Shown here: in pieces, positions 1-8,481 of the stretch | Position numbering within the stretch: the stretch's first letter is position 1 | Layout: every line of letters starts with the position of its first letter | Assembly: GCA_009784425.1 (NCBI GenBank) | Contig: WRBR01000006.1 | Location: 1-39,089, forward strand | DNA from: Coriobacteriia bacterium | Lineage (GTDB): Bacteria; Actinomycetota; Coriobacteriia; Coriobacteriales; UBA8131 | DNA length: 39,089 bases | Direction of reading: 5' to 3' | Made by a program: the position numbers and the translations under genes | Notes under the pieces: generated by a model | Seen by the model: only the letters and a program-made list of their open reading frames with translations | Databases searched by the model: none | Told to the model about the DNA's origin: nothing

Positions 1-300
1 CTTCAAAATCTTTTTTGGGTAAGAAAGGCGGGTGCACCAGCACTTCTGCTTGAAAAGTATAAAGTGAGGGCGGCTTCGCCGCCCAAAGAGTGTCGCACGC
101 TTGCGCGTGCGCGCGGCGGAATACTAAGGTTCCGCCGCATGACTTGATAGGGTCGCGCTTAGCGCGACGGCTGAGCTGCAAATCTCCGTGCCAGACCTAT
201 TGCAAGGTAACTTGTGCTGGCGGTGGCTTTGTGCAAACACGCGGGGAGCGAAGTGGGCTTATTTCTAATTGACGCTTTACTAAGATAAGCGGTGTCTAGT
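1..300. other. Non-coding edge region with clustered hairpins
   Basis: No convincing gene is visible here; the short ORFs listed in the track are low-complexity readings through palindromes. The stretch holds four perfect inverted repeats within about 100 bp (listed separately) and runs off the window edge, so the left boundary is unknown. It could be a structured RNA, a remnant of a mobile element, or an intergenic palindrome cluster. I do not recognise it. Confidence 0.4.
68..168. repeat. Four tandem perfect hairpins
   Basis: Four short perfect inverted repeats lie in a row: GGGCGGC-TTC-GCCGCCC (68-84), GCACGC-TTGC-GCGTGC (95-110), a 9-bp stem GCGGCGGAA/TTCCGCCGC (113-138) and GTCGCGC-TTA-GCGCGAC (152-168). 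Such spacing of GC-rich hairpins is unlike the neighbouring coding DNA. No T-tract follows any of them, so ordinary rho-independent termination is not the obvious reading. Possible identities are a structured RNA, REP-like palindromes or an attachment-site relic. Confidence 0.75.
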
Positions 301-334
301 AAAGGTACTATCGCGCTGTATTTAGTACTTTTTT
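301..334 (+). terminator. Putative rho-independent terminator
   Basis: GTACTA (305-310) pairs with TAGTAC (323-328), extended by A-T and G-U pairs, and is followed by six T residues on the plus strand. It faces the end of the minus-strand selenoprotein gene, so it would stop plus-strand transcripts coming from the hairpin region. Confidence 0.4.
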
Positions 335-347
335 GTGCTGTAGTGAG

Positions 348-653
348 TCACGGGTTTGGCACGGGCTTTCTGTTGAGGATCTTCAGTTTTGAGAATCCAA
401 AGAGTTTACTGAGCCCCACTTGGATTTCTTCGCCTTTCAGGAGTGCGTGGCTATGTACGCTGATGTTTTCATCAGAGTAAGAGTCATAGTCATCGGGTTG
501 GCCACTCGCGCCGATGATGATTTTGGGTACAAGGACCTGCACCCCAGGCTTACCTCAACAACCGCCCAGGGTCTCATAACCAGCCGTCAGGCTCACCACA
601 CCACCCTTTTTGACGATGTAATCCTTGGCTTCTTCAGAAAAAGTAATACCCAT
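348..653 (-). CDS. HesB-like selenoprotein (in-frame TGA = Sec33)
   Basis: The ORF track shows only the 3' part (348-542). Reading upstream through TGA at 557-555 gives a 101-residue protein starting ATG at 653, behind a strong site (AAGGAGG, 10 bp after the DUF1638 stop). It opens MGITFSEEAKDYIVKKGG, and Sec33 lies in GGC-U-GK, matching the position of the GGCSG cysteine of A-type iron-sulfur carriers (HesB/IscA). The C-terminal part (LLKGEEIQVGLSKLFGF) fits that fold. HesB-like selenoproteins are a known family; the usual C-terminal CGCG cysteines are absent. A hairpin suitable as a bacterial SECIS follows the TGA. It is last in an apparent RACo-DUF1638-selenoprotein operon, so a redox or cofactor role for corrinoid activation is possible (inference). 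The alternative is a gene broken by a nonsense mutation, made unlikely by the coherent protein on both sides. Confidence 0.85.
525..557 (-). promoter_or_regulatory. Putative bacterial SECIS hairpin
   Basis: Directly 3' of the TGA on the minus strand, CCTG pairs with CAGG around the loop GGGTG. An outer GGTA/TACC pairing can form after a bulged segment. Bacterial SECIS elements start at the UGA and present G/U bases in a small apical loop at this sort of distance, so the geometry suits SelB-dependent Sec insertion. Folding was done by eye only. Confidence 0.6.
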
Positions 654-663
654 CCTTGCCTCC

Positions 664-1425
664 TTACTCCGCAATAGTGATGATGTCCTCGCGGTAGCTT
701 GCTTCTACCTTCTTGCCGGGTGGCACCACCAAAAAACGCTCGTTGTCCCAATTGCCCGCAATAAAGCTGCGGAGCAGAGAGCTGTCTCCTTCAAACTCTT
801 CCAGCGTCCACCCCAGCTCTTCAGCGCACTTTCTGGAGAGCTCGTCGTGAAAACGTGTGAACTCCTCGCCGGCAAACTCAGGCCAGTTTATCTTGCCTAA
901 ACGCGTGTAGTTCTCTTGCCACTCCTCATAAATGCTAACCAACTCTTCTGCGGTCTCCAGATCAAACTTCTCCGCATACTGGGCAACCATCATGTCGTGG
1001 CGCTTTTTGCCCGGCATGGGTGAGTTCTCAATCCAGCCGGCGCTGAACCAAAACGTACCGCCGTTTTCAAGGAAGAGTTTTTGATAGCGTTCCTTGGAGC
1101 CAAGATACAAGGTGATGCAGTCATGCGCCCGCGGAATAACCAGAGGGTATTTTGAAGAGGACAGACCTTCAACGCCGTTTGAACAAAGGCCGTATCCCAG
1201 CAAGATGGCATCAAACGGCTGGTCAAAGGGCGGATAACTGGTGTGTAGGTCTTCGCCGGAGTCTATGGCGTTGATCTCGTTTTGCAGGGCAACGGACAAG
1301 CCCCCAATGACATCATGCAAACCCCAGGAGAGCCAGGTGAAGTCGACGATATTCGTTGAGTGCGTAGCGAGCAAACTCAGCTCACGGAATAAAGCCTTGC
1401 AGGCAATAATTTTCAGACGAAGCAT
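664..1425 (-). CDS. DUF1638 family protein (copy 1)
   Basis: A 253-residue soluble protein of the DUF1638 family, which I associate with methylotrophic corrinoid gene clusters in methanogens and anaerobic bacteria; its function is unknown. The ATG at 1425 is chosen over the longer TTG reading because it aligns with the paralog at 24011-24766: MLRLKIIACKALFRELS here, MAYLKALVCKALFREFS there. Shared blocks include IDSGEDLHTSYPP, GYGLCSNGV and LVIPRAHDCITLLLGSKERY-like stretches with conserved Cys and His, which could bind a metal or cofactor (inference). It starts 24 bp after RACo and ends 10 bp before the selenoprotein, so the three genes look co-transcribed. A role in corrinoid handling or activation is likely but unproven. 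Confidence 0.85.
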   Translation of the reverse strand: MLRLKIIACKALFRELSLLATHSTNIVDFTWLSWGLHDVIGGLSVALQNEINAIDSGEDLHTSYPPFDQPFDAILLGYGLCSNGVEGLSSSKYPLVIPRAHDCITLYLGSKERYQKLFLENGGTFWFSAGWIENSPMPGKKRHDMMVAQYAEKFDLETAEELVSIYEEWQENYTRLGKINWPEFAGEEFTRFHDELSRKCAEELGWTLEEFEGDSSLLRSFIAGNWDNERFLVVPPGKKVEASYREDIITIAE

Positions 1426-1449
1426 CGTGTGCGCTCGCAATCTCTCATT

Positions 1450-2922
1450 TCACTCAAGCGACATGTTGCCGAGGAATTGCTCCTGGAACAACTCGTGCCC
1501 ACCAAGATTGATCTCTGTGGCGTTACGCGCTAAATCAACCAGCGGGTCCATCAAAGACGGGTTGAGGCAGATCTTGACAGCCCCAGAAAGCGAGCTGTTG
1601 CCAATGGAATACGTGCTTTCAGCAAGGTTTTTGGGCAGCAGGCCAACACTCACCGCACTGGCAACATCAAGGTTTTGCCCAAATCCACCTGCCAAAAACA
1701 CCTTAGAGGGGACCACACCGCCCATCTCACGCATCAAAATCTCAAAGCCGGAGCGCACAGCACTTTTTGCCAATTGAAACTGGCGGATATCCATCTGTGA
1801 CACATAGACCTCTTCAGTCAAATCAACCCTTCTTGACTCAATGTCCAAATCCAGACAGCCGCTTATGTCAACAATACCCTCACTCACCAACACCGCCATC
1901 AGATCAAGGAGTCCTGAGCCGCAGATACTCTTAGGTTTAGCAGCACCAATGGTATTAAGGGCAAAATCTTCCGGTGTTTTACGCACCTTAGTGATAGCCC
2001 CTCTTACGCTCCCTGATCCACATTCGATACAGCCGCCCTCAAACGCAGGGCCGGCGGCTGAGGCAGTGCAGATAATTCTCCCTTTGTGATTGAAGACCAG
2101 CTCACCATTGGTGCCCATGTCCATGAGCATGTAATCATCTTCATTGCCGAGGGCACAAATACCCGCGCTGAGGTCGCCGCCGATGTAGGCAGACAAAAAG
2201 GGAAGTATCAAACACTCGCAATCCAGGGTATTTGTATGGAAAACATCCCTGTAGGAGTAGCTCTTTTCATAGGTATACGCAGGCACAAAGGGGGCAAAGC
2301 CGAGAGAGCGGCAGGGCAGGCCGAGCAGGAGATAGGTCATGGTGGTATTACCGGCAATCACTATCCGCGTTATGAGAGAGGCATCAAAATCAAGCGCTTT
2401 GAGCATCCCCTTTATGGCACTATCGATCTGGGTGGTAATGACCCTTGAGAGCTCTCCCGCGTCGTCGAGGCTTGCGCTGATGCGCGAGATCACGTCAGCA
2501 CCGTAGGATAGTTGATTGTTGAGTTCTGCAAATGAGGCAGGGCTGTTGCCACTGCCAAGCTCAAGAAGCTTACCTACAACGGTAGTAGTTCCAATATCTA
2601 TGGCAATGCCAAATTCCCTTGACCCCTGACTTGCCGTGGCAACGGGGATTTCCAAATGGGAGTCCAACAGAATCTCGTATTCCTCAGCAGTGTCAGCATC
2701 ACAAATGACCACCTCAATGTCTTCTGTGATATGACTGGTGCAGGCAAGACGGCGCTGACCATTAATCTCAACCAGACACTTGCCACATTGCTTGACCCCG
2801 CCGCAATCTGCATTAATGGGAAGCTCCGCCTTGCGGATGACATCCAGTAGGTTGTCCCCCACCTCAACCTCACAGGTCTTTTCGTGTTGAGGAAATATCA
2901 CACGTTTTTTTGTGTTGGACAC
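1450..2922 (-). CDS. RACo-type corrinoid activation protein (2Fe-2S, ASKHA ATPase)
   Basis: This is a reductive activator that uses ATP hydrolysis to return Co(II) corrinoid proteins to the active Co(I) state. The N-terminal 2Fe-2S ferredoxin domain carries Cys40, 46, 49 and 61 in the C-x5-C-x2-C-x11-C arrangement (ADCGGVKQCGKC, then RRLAC). It is followed by an actin-like ATPase domain with FGIAIDIGTTTVVGKL, MDMGTNGE and VFLAGGFGQN. The track ORF begins at 2982, but a GTG at 2922 has AGGTGA in front and starts straight into the ferredoxin fold (VSNTKKRVIFPQ), giving 490 residues; I prefer it. The gene is divergent from the hydantoinase-like gene across a 120-bp gap and heads an operon with DUF1638 and the selenoprotein. 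It is the only such activator in the window, so it probably serves all three corrinoid proteins. Methanogens would use RamA instead. Confidence 0.93.
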   Translation of the reverse strand: MSNTKKRVIFPQHEKTCEVEVGDNLLDVIRKAELPINADCGGVKQCGKCLVEINGQRRLACTSHITEDIEVVICDADTAEEYEILLDSHLEIPVATASQGSREFGIAIDIGTTTVVGKLLELGSGNSPASFAELNNQLSYGADVISRISASLDDAGELSRVITTQIDSAIKGMLKALDFDASLITRIVIAGNTTMTYLLLGLPCRSLGFAPFVPAYTYEKSYSYRDVFHTNTLDCECLILPFLSAYIGGDLSAGICALGNEDDYMLMDMGTNGELVFNHKGRIICTASAAGPAFEGGCIECGSGSVRGAITKVRKTPEDFALNTIGAAKPKSICGSGLLDLMAVLVSEGIVDISGCLDLDIESRRVDLTEEVYVSQMDIRQFQLAKSAVRSGFEILMREMGGVVPSKVFLAGGFGQNLDVASAVSVGLLPKNLAESTYSIGNSSLSGAVKICLNPSLMDPLVDLARNATEINLGGHELFQEQFLGNMSLE

Positions 2923-3042
2923 TGGGTCACCTCGTTCACTCCCAGAAGGGCACTGCTTTTTGGAGCTAGTATACCTCACCAAGTGTGTAAAATGTGAGAA
3001 TCTCCCGAGTGTTGGAGAGGTGTGACTTGCTGGAGGTGTTTT

Positions 3043-5052
3043 GTGAAGATTGGGATTGGAATTGATACCGGGGGGACCTACACGGATGCGGTTATCTATG
3101 ATTTTGAGAGTAAAGAAATCTTGGGGAGTTCAAAGGCTTTAACCACGAGGGAAAATCTTACCGTAGGAATCCTGGCAGCACTTGATGCCCTTGACCATGA
3201 CTTGGTTAAGGATGCCTCAAATGTCTCACTCTCCACAACGCTTGCTACCAACGCCTGCGTTGAAGACAGGGGTGGAAATGCCAAACTCATCTTCCTTGGC
3301 ATCGATGCCAGGGTCATAGACGAATACGGCGGCGCCTACGGGCTGCCACCTTCAAGCGAGATGTACCTACAGGAGAGCTTTACCAAATTCTCAGGCGAGA
3401 TGGAGCGCGAGCCCAACTGGGACCTGTTCCGCCAGAGCATCAAAAGTGGCTTTGAGGGCCTGGACGGTGTTGGCATCATTGAGAACAATGGCGTAAGAAA
3501 CGGTGGGATCATCGAGAAAAAAGCACGTAACATCTTTCAAGAGGAGCACAGGATTCCCGTTGTCTGTGCCCATGAACTCTTTGGTGAGCTCAACTGCTTG
3601 CAGCGGGGCGCCAGCACACTATTGAATGCCCGCTTGTTTCCTATAATCCACGAGTTTTTGCAAGCCATAAAGCTGGCTATGACGCTCCGCGGCATCAATG
3701 CAACTATCAGCATCGTCAGAAGCGACGGCAGCCTCATGACGGATAGCCTTGCCTATTCGCGCCCTGTTGAGACATTGCTCTGTGGTCCTGCTGCCAGTGT
3801 GATAGGCAGCGCCTATCTTGCAACAACGCAAAACTCCCTTATCATCGACATGGGTGGAACAACAAGCGACATAGCCCTGATACAAAACAAAGTGCCGGTT
3901 AAGGTCACCAACGGAATCGACATAGGAAGGTGGAAAACCTTTGTTGATGGTCTCTACATCAAAACCATTGGCCTCGGCGGTGACACTGCCGTTCATTATG
4001 ATGCCAAGGGTGTGTATCTGGAGGAGTATCGGATTGTCCCCCTCTCGGTGGCTGCTGATAAGCATCCCTGCATCATAGAAAACCTCAAGCGGCTGCCCAT
4101 CAGCAAAAAGAAGTTCAAGAGCTTTGCCTATGAGCACTACACTTTGATAAAAGACATCAAGGAGAGCGTGCGCCACTCAGCGAGAGCAAAAGAGCTTTGC
4201 GCCTCCTTAATAGAGGAGCCAGTCAGTCAAAGAGAGTTGACTATCAGAGCACACAAGCTGGGAGTCTCTACGGCAGAACTCTCTCAGTTGATTAAAGAAG
4301 GCATTATCCAGGTAATTGGACTCACCCCTACCGACATCATGCACATCAAGGGTGATTTCAGTGGATTCTCCACACAGGCCGCTAGCTTGGCGGCAGAGTA
4401 CGTAGCGCAGGAGTTGAATGAGTCCGTTGACGAGCTCTGCTACCACGTGTATGACAGGGTCAAACAGAGGATGTACGCCAGCATCGTTAACGCCCTGCTG
4501 GAGAACAAGAGTGGCTCAGCCTTTAGCATAGACCTACAAGAGAGCATAAGCAGCATGATCTCTGAAAGCTACAAAGAGGTGAGTTCTCCTGAGCCTGATG
4601 TGCCGATTACCCTGACCTATCAGACAGATTACTCGCTCATGGGAGTTGGTGCCCCTACGCACATCTTCTTAAGTGACGTTGCCAGTCTGCTCAACACAAA
4701 GGCAATGCTGCCAAAACACCACGAGGTGGCTAATGCCCTGGGTGCTATCGTCAGCAATGTGCAAGCAAGCTGCGTGGTGGAGATTCGCCCAAGCGCCAAG
4801 CCGGATGGAAGCGTTTACTATACCGTGTTTGGCCCCGGAGAAAACAAGAGTTTTGGCGGACTCCCCAAAGCCGAGGAATATGCACTGGCTCAGGCGGAGT
4901 TGGGAGCACAGAATGAGGTTTACAAACGTGGAGCTGCCGGCAAGGTCTTGATAAGCAGCAAAGTGGAGCGCAGTGAGTTTAAAGAAGATGGTCTAGAAGT
5001 ATTCTTAGGCTCAAAGGTTAGAGCCCAGGGAGTTGGTTCAATAGGTCTCTGA
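3043..5052 (+). CDS. Hydantoinase/oxoprolinase-family ASKHA protein
   Basis: A 669-residue protein with an N-terminal hydantoinase A domain (IGIGIDTGGTYTDAVIYD), a central LIDMGGTTSDIALI and an IGLGGDTAV segment, all typical of the ATP-binding HyuA/oxoprolinase superfamily. The GTG at 3043 has GGAGGT seven bases upstream and begins VKIGIGIDTGG; the track start at 3022 would add seven residues without a site. Unlike the 12521 gene it has no HyuB partner beside it. Stand-alone members of this family recur next to methyltransferase and corrinoid genes, where their role is not settled. Either ring-opening of an N-methylated substrate or an ATP-dependent activation role is possible. It is transcribed away from RACo toward the mtt/mtb genes, with a 226-bp gap that holds the conserved 145-nt element. 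Confidence 0.8.
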   Translation: MKIGIGIDTGGTYTDAVIYDFESKEILGSSKALTTRENLTVGILAALDALDHDLVKDASNVSLSTTLATNACVEDRGGNAKLIFLGIDARVIDEYGGAYGLPPSSEMYLQESFTKFSGEMEREPNWDLFRQSIKSGFEGLDGVGIIENNGVRNGGIIEKKARNIFQEEHRIPVVCAHELFGELNCLQRGASTLLNARLFPIIHEFLQAIKLAMTLRGINATISIVRSDGSLMTDSLAYSRPVETLLCGPAASVIGSAYLATTQNSLIIDMGGTTSDIALIQNKVPVKVTNGIDIGRWKTFVDGLYIKTIGLGGDTAVHYDAKGVYLEEYRIVPLSVAADKHPCIIENLKRLPISKKKFKSFAYEHYTLIKDIKESVRHSARAKELCASLIEEPVSQRELTIRAHKLGVSTAELSQLIKEGIIQVIGLTPTDIMHIKGDFSGFSTQAASLAAEYVAQELNESVDELCYHVYDRVKQRMYASIVNALLENKSGSAFSIDLQESISSMISESYKEVSSPEPDVPITLTYQTDYSLMGVGAPTHIFLSDVASLLNTKAMLPKHHEVANALGAIVSNVQASCVVEIRPSAKPDGSVYYTVFGPGENKSFGGLPKAEEYALAQAELGAQNEVYKRGAAGKVLISSKVERSEFKEDGLEVFLGSKVRAQGVGSIGL

Positions 5053-5063
5053 ACAACCAATCT

Positions 5064-5208
5064 GTCCCAAAATAATCAAATTAGTCATAGTGGCAAACGC
5101 GTCAAGATAGGCGCTCAACCAATGTGGCTGATAAGTCCTATATTTTCATACAAACAACCAGAGACGTTTTTAGCCTGCGTTTGTATCCTCTTTAATGAGG
5201 AATTGTAG
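5064..5208 (+). promoter_or_regulatory. Conserved 145-nt intergenic element, copy A
   Basis: This block aligns without a single gap to 27166-27310 and 38572-38716. The most conserved part is CAAACAACCAGAGACGTTT, preceded by GGCTGATAA at fixed spacing and followed by TTGTAT and ATGAGGAA. TACAAAC can pair with GTTTGTA. It ends 71 nt before the corrinoid gene start, in the same orientation. It is probably a cis-regulatory element (operator set, promoter or leader RNA); see findings. Confidence 0.8.
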
Positions 5209-5278
5209 CGTGTGGAAAGGTGTGCGCCCTGCAACTCATTTAAATATTTGAAGCAAGTTCGTAGTAAGGAGGCCGCTT

Positions 5279-5920
5279 ATGACAAGGACCGAAGAAATCT
5301 TTGAGTTAATACTCAGAGGCAAAGCAAAGGATATCTCTGACAAAGTTACTGAGGCAATCAATGCCGGAGATGACCCAAAGGAGTTGATGAATGCTGGGAT
5401 GATTGCCGCAATGGATGAGATTGGAGAAAGGTTTGCGCAAGGCGAGATCTTTGTCCCGGAGATGATGGTATCGGCTAAAGCCATGCAAAAGGGCCTTGAG
5501 ACACTTAAACCTTTTCTGTCTGAAGATGACAGCGTAGGTATCGGCACCCTGGTCATTGCCACCGTTGCCGGCGACCTGCACGACATTGGCAAAAATCTCG
5601 TAGCCATGATGCTTGAGAGTGCCGGATTTGAAGTAATCGACCTTGGCTGCGATGTTCCTGTTGATAGCTTCATCAACGCAGTTAAAGAAAACCCCAAAGT
5701 ATCGATAGTGTGCTGCTCTGCTCTGCTCACCACCACCATGCCTGCCATGAAGGAGGTCATCAACGGTCTCATTGAAGCCGGTGTGAGGGAGCAGGTCAAG
5801 GTGCTCATAGGCGGCGCTCCCGTTTCACAGAGTTTCTGTGACGAGATTGGTGCCGACGGCTACGGTGAAGATGCCGCAGCTGCCATCAAGCTCGCAAAGG
5901 CAATAGTAGCCGCTGCGTGA
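5279..5920 (+). CDS. mttC: Methylamine-type corrinoid protein (MttC/MtbC family)
   Basis: A small methyl carrier of 213 residues. Residues 1-85 form the helical cap domain (B12-binding 2 type). The Rossmann-like B12 domain follows, with the cobalt-ligand motif DLHDIGKNL, the His being residue 101, and later SALLTTTMPAMKEVI and GGAPVSQ. It accepts the methyl group from an MttB or MtbB enzyme and passes it to the folate methyltransferase. The start has AAGGAGG eight bases upstream. It lies two genes before mttB, with only the permease between, so trimethylamine is the likeliest source. Assignment to TMA rather than DMA rests on this context, and the symbol is therefore tentative. The conserved 145-nt element sits just upstream. 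Confidence 0.9.
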   Translation: MTRTEEIFELILRGKAKDISDKVTEAINAGDDPKELMNAGMIAAMDEIGERFAQGEIFVPEMMVSAKAMQKGLETLKPFLSEDDSVGIGTLVIATVAGDLHDIGKNLVAMMLESAGFEVIDLGCDVPVDSFINAVKENPKVSIVCCSALLTTTMPAMKEVINGLIEAGVREQVKVLIGGAPVSQSFCDEIGADGYGEDAAAAIKLAKAIVAAA

Positions 5921-5998
5921 CACTTAAACAAAAATGATGAGATTTGAGTTTATTCAGAAGAACAATAATCATGATTCTTCATCAGGAAGGGATTTATT

Positions 5999-6907
5999 AT
6001 GGAGATAACACCTTTGTTTGTTTTTCAGATTTTGGTTGTGGTAATGGGTGCGGTTTTTCTCGTAATTCTATTTGTTGACTTAAGAAAGAACAGAGACGAA
6101 CTCAAAGGAAAGAAGGGGTGGCTTAATCTGAGTATTGCCGGTGTTATTACCCAGTTCTTTGATACTTTGGGTATTGGTTCTTATGGACCTCTCACCGCAT
6201 GGTTCAAGATAACAAAGGCAATGCCGGACAAACTGATTCCGGGAACTCTTAATACCTGTACTGTTGTTACCTGCCTCTTTATGACCTTGGCGTATACAAC
6301 AGTCATAGAAGTTGAAGTTGTCACTCTCTTTACCCTGGTTGCAGCCGCCACCCTGGGCGCCGTCATAGGCGCGGGCATTGTCAGTAAGCTGAATCAAACA
6401 TTCATCAGAATTGGCATGGGCGTAGCACTGATCATCGTGGTATGCGTTATGCTGGCCGGCATCTTTGGCTTAATGCCCGTTGGTGGCGAGGCCATAGGTT
6501 TGGCTCTTCCGCAATTGATTATCTCTGCCGTAATCTGTTTTGCTCTCGGCGCGCTAATGACGATCGGCGTTGGCTGCTACGCACCGATGATGGCCCTGGT
6601 CTTTGCCATGGGACTCAGCCCTGCAGTGGCCTTTCCCATCATGATGGGATCCTGCGCCTTTTTGATTCCTGCCGCCGGCATGAGATTCATCAGAGAAAAC
6701 AAGAAGGACAACCCCACGTATAACAAAAAAGCGTCTCTCTGTGTCAACTTTGTTGGCTGTATAGGCGTGGCTGTAGCCGTTTTCATCGTGGTATCCATAC
6801 CGCTTACGGCACTGAAGTGGCTCGTCTGCGCAGTACTTATCTATACCTCCATAATGTTGCTCAGAGACGGCTTTAAGGGCAGAAAAGCTGCCAAAGAAGC
6901 TGCTTAA
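5999..6907 (+). CDS. TauE/SafE-like membrane permease
   Basis: A 302-residue integral membrane protein with about eight hydrophobic segments in two halves, resembling the sulfite exporter TauE/SafE family of anion and small-organic permeases. Notable stretches are LIPGTLNTCTVVTC in the first half and GVGCYAPMMALVFAMGLSP in the second, which look like the repeated re-entrant motif of the family. The gene lies between the corrinoid gene and mttB, 78 bp and 49 bp from its neighbours, in one direction. Import of tri- or dimethylamine, or of a precursor, is the most economical role (inference); substrate and direction cannot be read from sequence. Confidence 0.8.
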   Translation: MEITPLFVFQILVVVMGAVFLVILFVDLRKNRDELKGKKGWLNLSIAGVITQFFDTLGIGSYGPLTAWFKITKAMPDKLIPGTLNTCTVVTCLFMTLAYTTVIEVEVVTLFTLVAAATLGAVIGAGIVSKLNQTFIRIGMGVALIIVVCVMLAGIFGLMPVGGEAIGLALPQLIISAVICFALGALMTIGVGCYAPMMALVFAMGLSPAVAFPIMMGSCAFLIPAAGMRFIRENKKDNPTYNKKASLCVNFVGCIGVAVAVFIVVSIPLTALKWLVCAVLIYTSIMLLRDGFKGRKAAKEAA

Positions 6908-6956
6908 TGCTCACTAAACGATAAGAAAGAAAACCATCAGGAAAGGAGGCGACCAT

Positions 6957-8426
6957 ATGAGAACGAACGTAAGGGCTGGTTTTAAGCAGTCCGGAGGCTT
7001 TGGCATCAACATGTTCACAGATGATGAGCTCTACGCCCTCCATCTCTCTACTATGGAAGTCATGAACGACGTGGGCATCGGGATCAAGGATCCAGTTGCT
7101 CAAGAGGCATTGTATTCCGTTGGCTGTAGAGTCGACAAAGCAAAGGGGGTAGTACGCTTCCCAGCTTATGTGGTGGAAGACGCCATTCGTAAGGCACCGG
7201 CTTCTGTCACCTTTGCGGCAAGAAACCCCGAAAAAGACCACGTGCTCGAGGACAACCGTGTAGGATTCACCAATTTTGGTGAAGGCATCATGATCAATGA
7301 CATCTACACAGGTGAACACCGTCAAACGGTGAAGAAGGATGTTGCCCAGGCTGCCCTCATGGCTGACTGGTGTAGCGCCATCGACATCCATGAGCGCGCG
7401 ATTGCCGCCCAGGATACACCGGCCATCATCGCTCCTCTACATGAGTCACAGGTCAACATCACCAACACTTCCAAGCATTTGACGCAGGGCTGCGGAAACG
7501 TCCGTAATCTGCGGAGAATCCACAAGATGATGAGCTACATCGCCGGGTCTGAAGAGGCTTTCAGGGCTCGCCCAATCTATAGCACCATCACCTGCCCCAT
7601 CAGCCCCCTGCAAATAGCTCCTGAGTCGAGTGAGTTGATTATGGAATGTGCCCACTTGGGTATTCCCATCACCATTATCTCCATGGCGCTGGCAGGCGGC
7701 ACCACTCCCGTGACCCTGGCAGGCACCTTGATAACCCATAACGCAGAGGTGCTGGCTGCCATAACCTTGTCGCAGGCAACGGTTCCCGGCGCTCCCATAG
7801 TCTATGGTAGCTCCACCACCATCATGGACCTGAGGTACACCACCTCACCGGTAGGCTGTCCAGACTTGGCCATTATCAATGCAGCAGTAGCTAAACTGTC
7901 CCAATTCTATCGTTTGCCGAGCTGGGTTGCCGGTGGATAGGGGGATAGCAAAGTCGCCGACGGTCAAGCTGCTCACGAGAAGACACTCACCGCCTTATTA
8001 CCCGCCTTGGCAGGTGCCAATGTGATTTATGGTCTGGGAATGTTGGAAATGGGCATCACATTTGACTTCGCACAGCTCGTGATAGACAACGAGATCGCCG
8101 AAATGGTCAAGTACATAGTTAAGGGTATTGATATCAGCGATTACAACATGGCAACCAATGTGATCAAGGAGGTCGGCATTGGTGGCGAATTTGTAACGCA
8201 TGAGCATACCTATGACAACTTCAGAACCGCTCAGTCTCACTCTACCCTCTTTAATCGCGCCATGCGCGAAAGCTGGATGGCAGCAGGAGGAAAAGATCTG
8301 CTGGAGGCGGCAACTGAAAAGGCAAAATGGGTTCTGGAGAACCACAAGCCCGACCCACTACCCAGTGGCGCTGCTGAGCTGATGGAAGATATCATCGCCG
8401 AAGCCGCTGCTGAAGAAGGCGTTTAA
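6957..8426 (+). CDS. mttB: Trimethylamine methyltransferase MttB with in-frame amber (Pyl328)
   Basis: It transfers a methyl group from trimethylamine to the cognate corrinoid protein. The track splits it into 6957-7940 and 8007-8426, but both parts share one frame. TAG at 7938-7940 is flanked by PSWVAGG and GDSKVADGQAAHEK, the usual setting of pyrrolysine in MttB. The joined protein has 489 residues with Pyl at 328, close to the size and Pyl position of methanogen MttB (about 495 and 334). The start ATG has GGAGG at good spacing. The C-terminal part continues the TIM-barrel family through ANVIYGLGMLEMGITFD. A complete pyl cassette is present downstream, so this is a functional recoded gene rather than a pseudogene. 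Pyl is thought to orient and activate the methylammonium for attack by Co(I). Confidence 0.97.
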
Positions 8427-8481
8427 CCGTCTGAATGCAAGAAACCTATCCTTACGCACTTGAAAGAGGAAGGAAAAAAAT

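Noticed and set aside
68-168. CRISPR array
   Set aside because: The hairpins differ from one another; there is no repeated unit with unique spacers and no cas gene.
348-542. 64-aa ORF as an independent gene
   Set aside because: It starts at a GTG without a site; the upstream frame across TGA gives a HesB-like protein with a strong ribosome site.
7938-7940. Stop codon suggesting mttB is a pseudogene
   Set aside because: The frame continues as coherent MttB sequence and pylT/pylS/pylBCD are present, so TAG is a Pyl codon.
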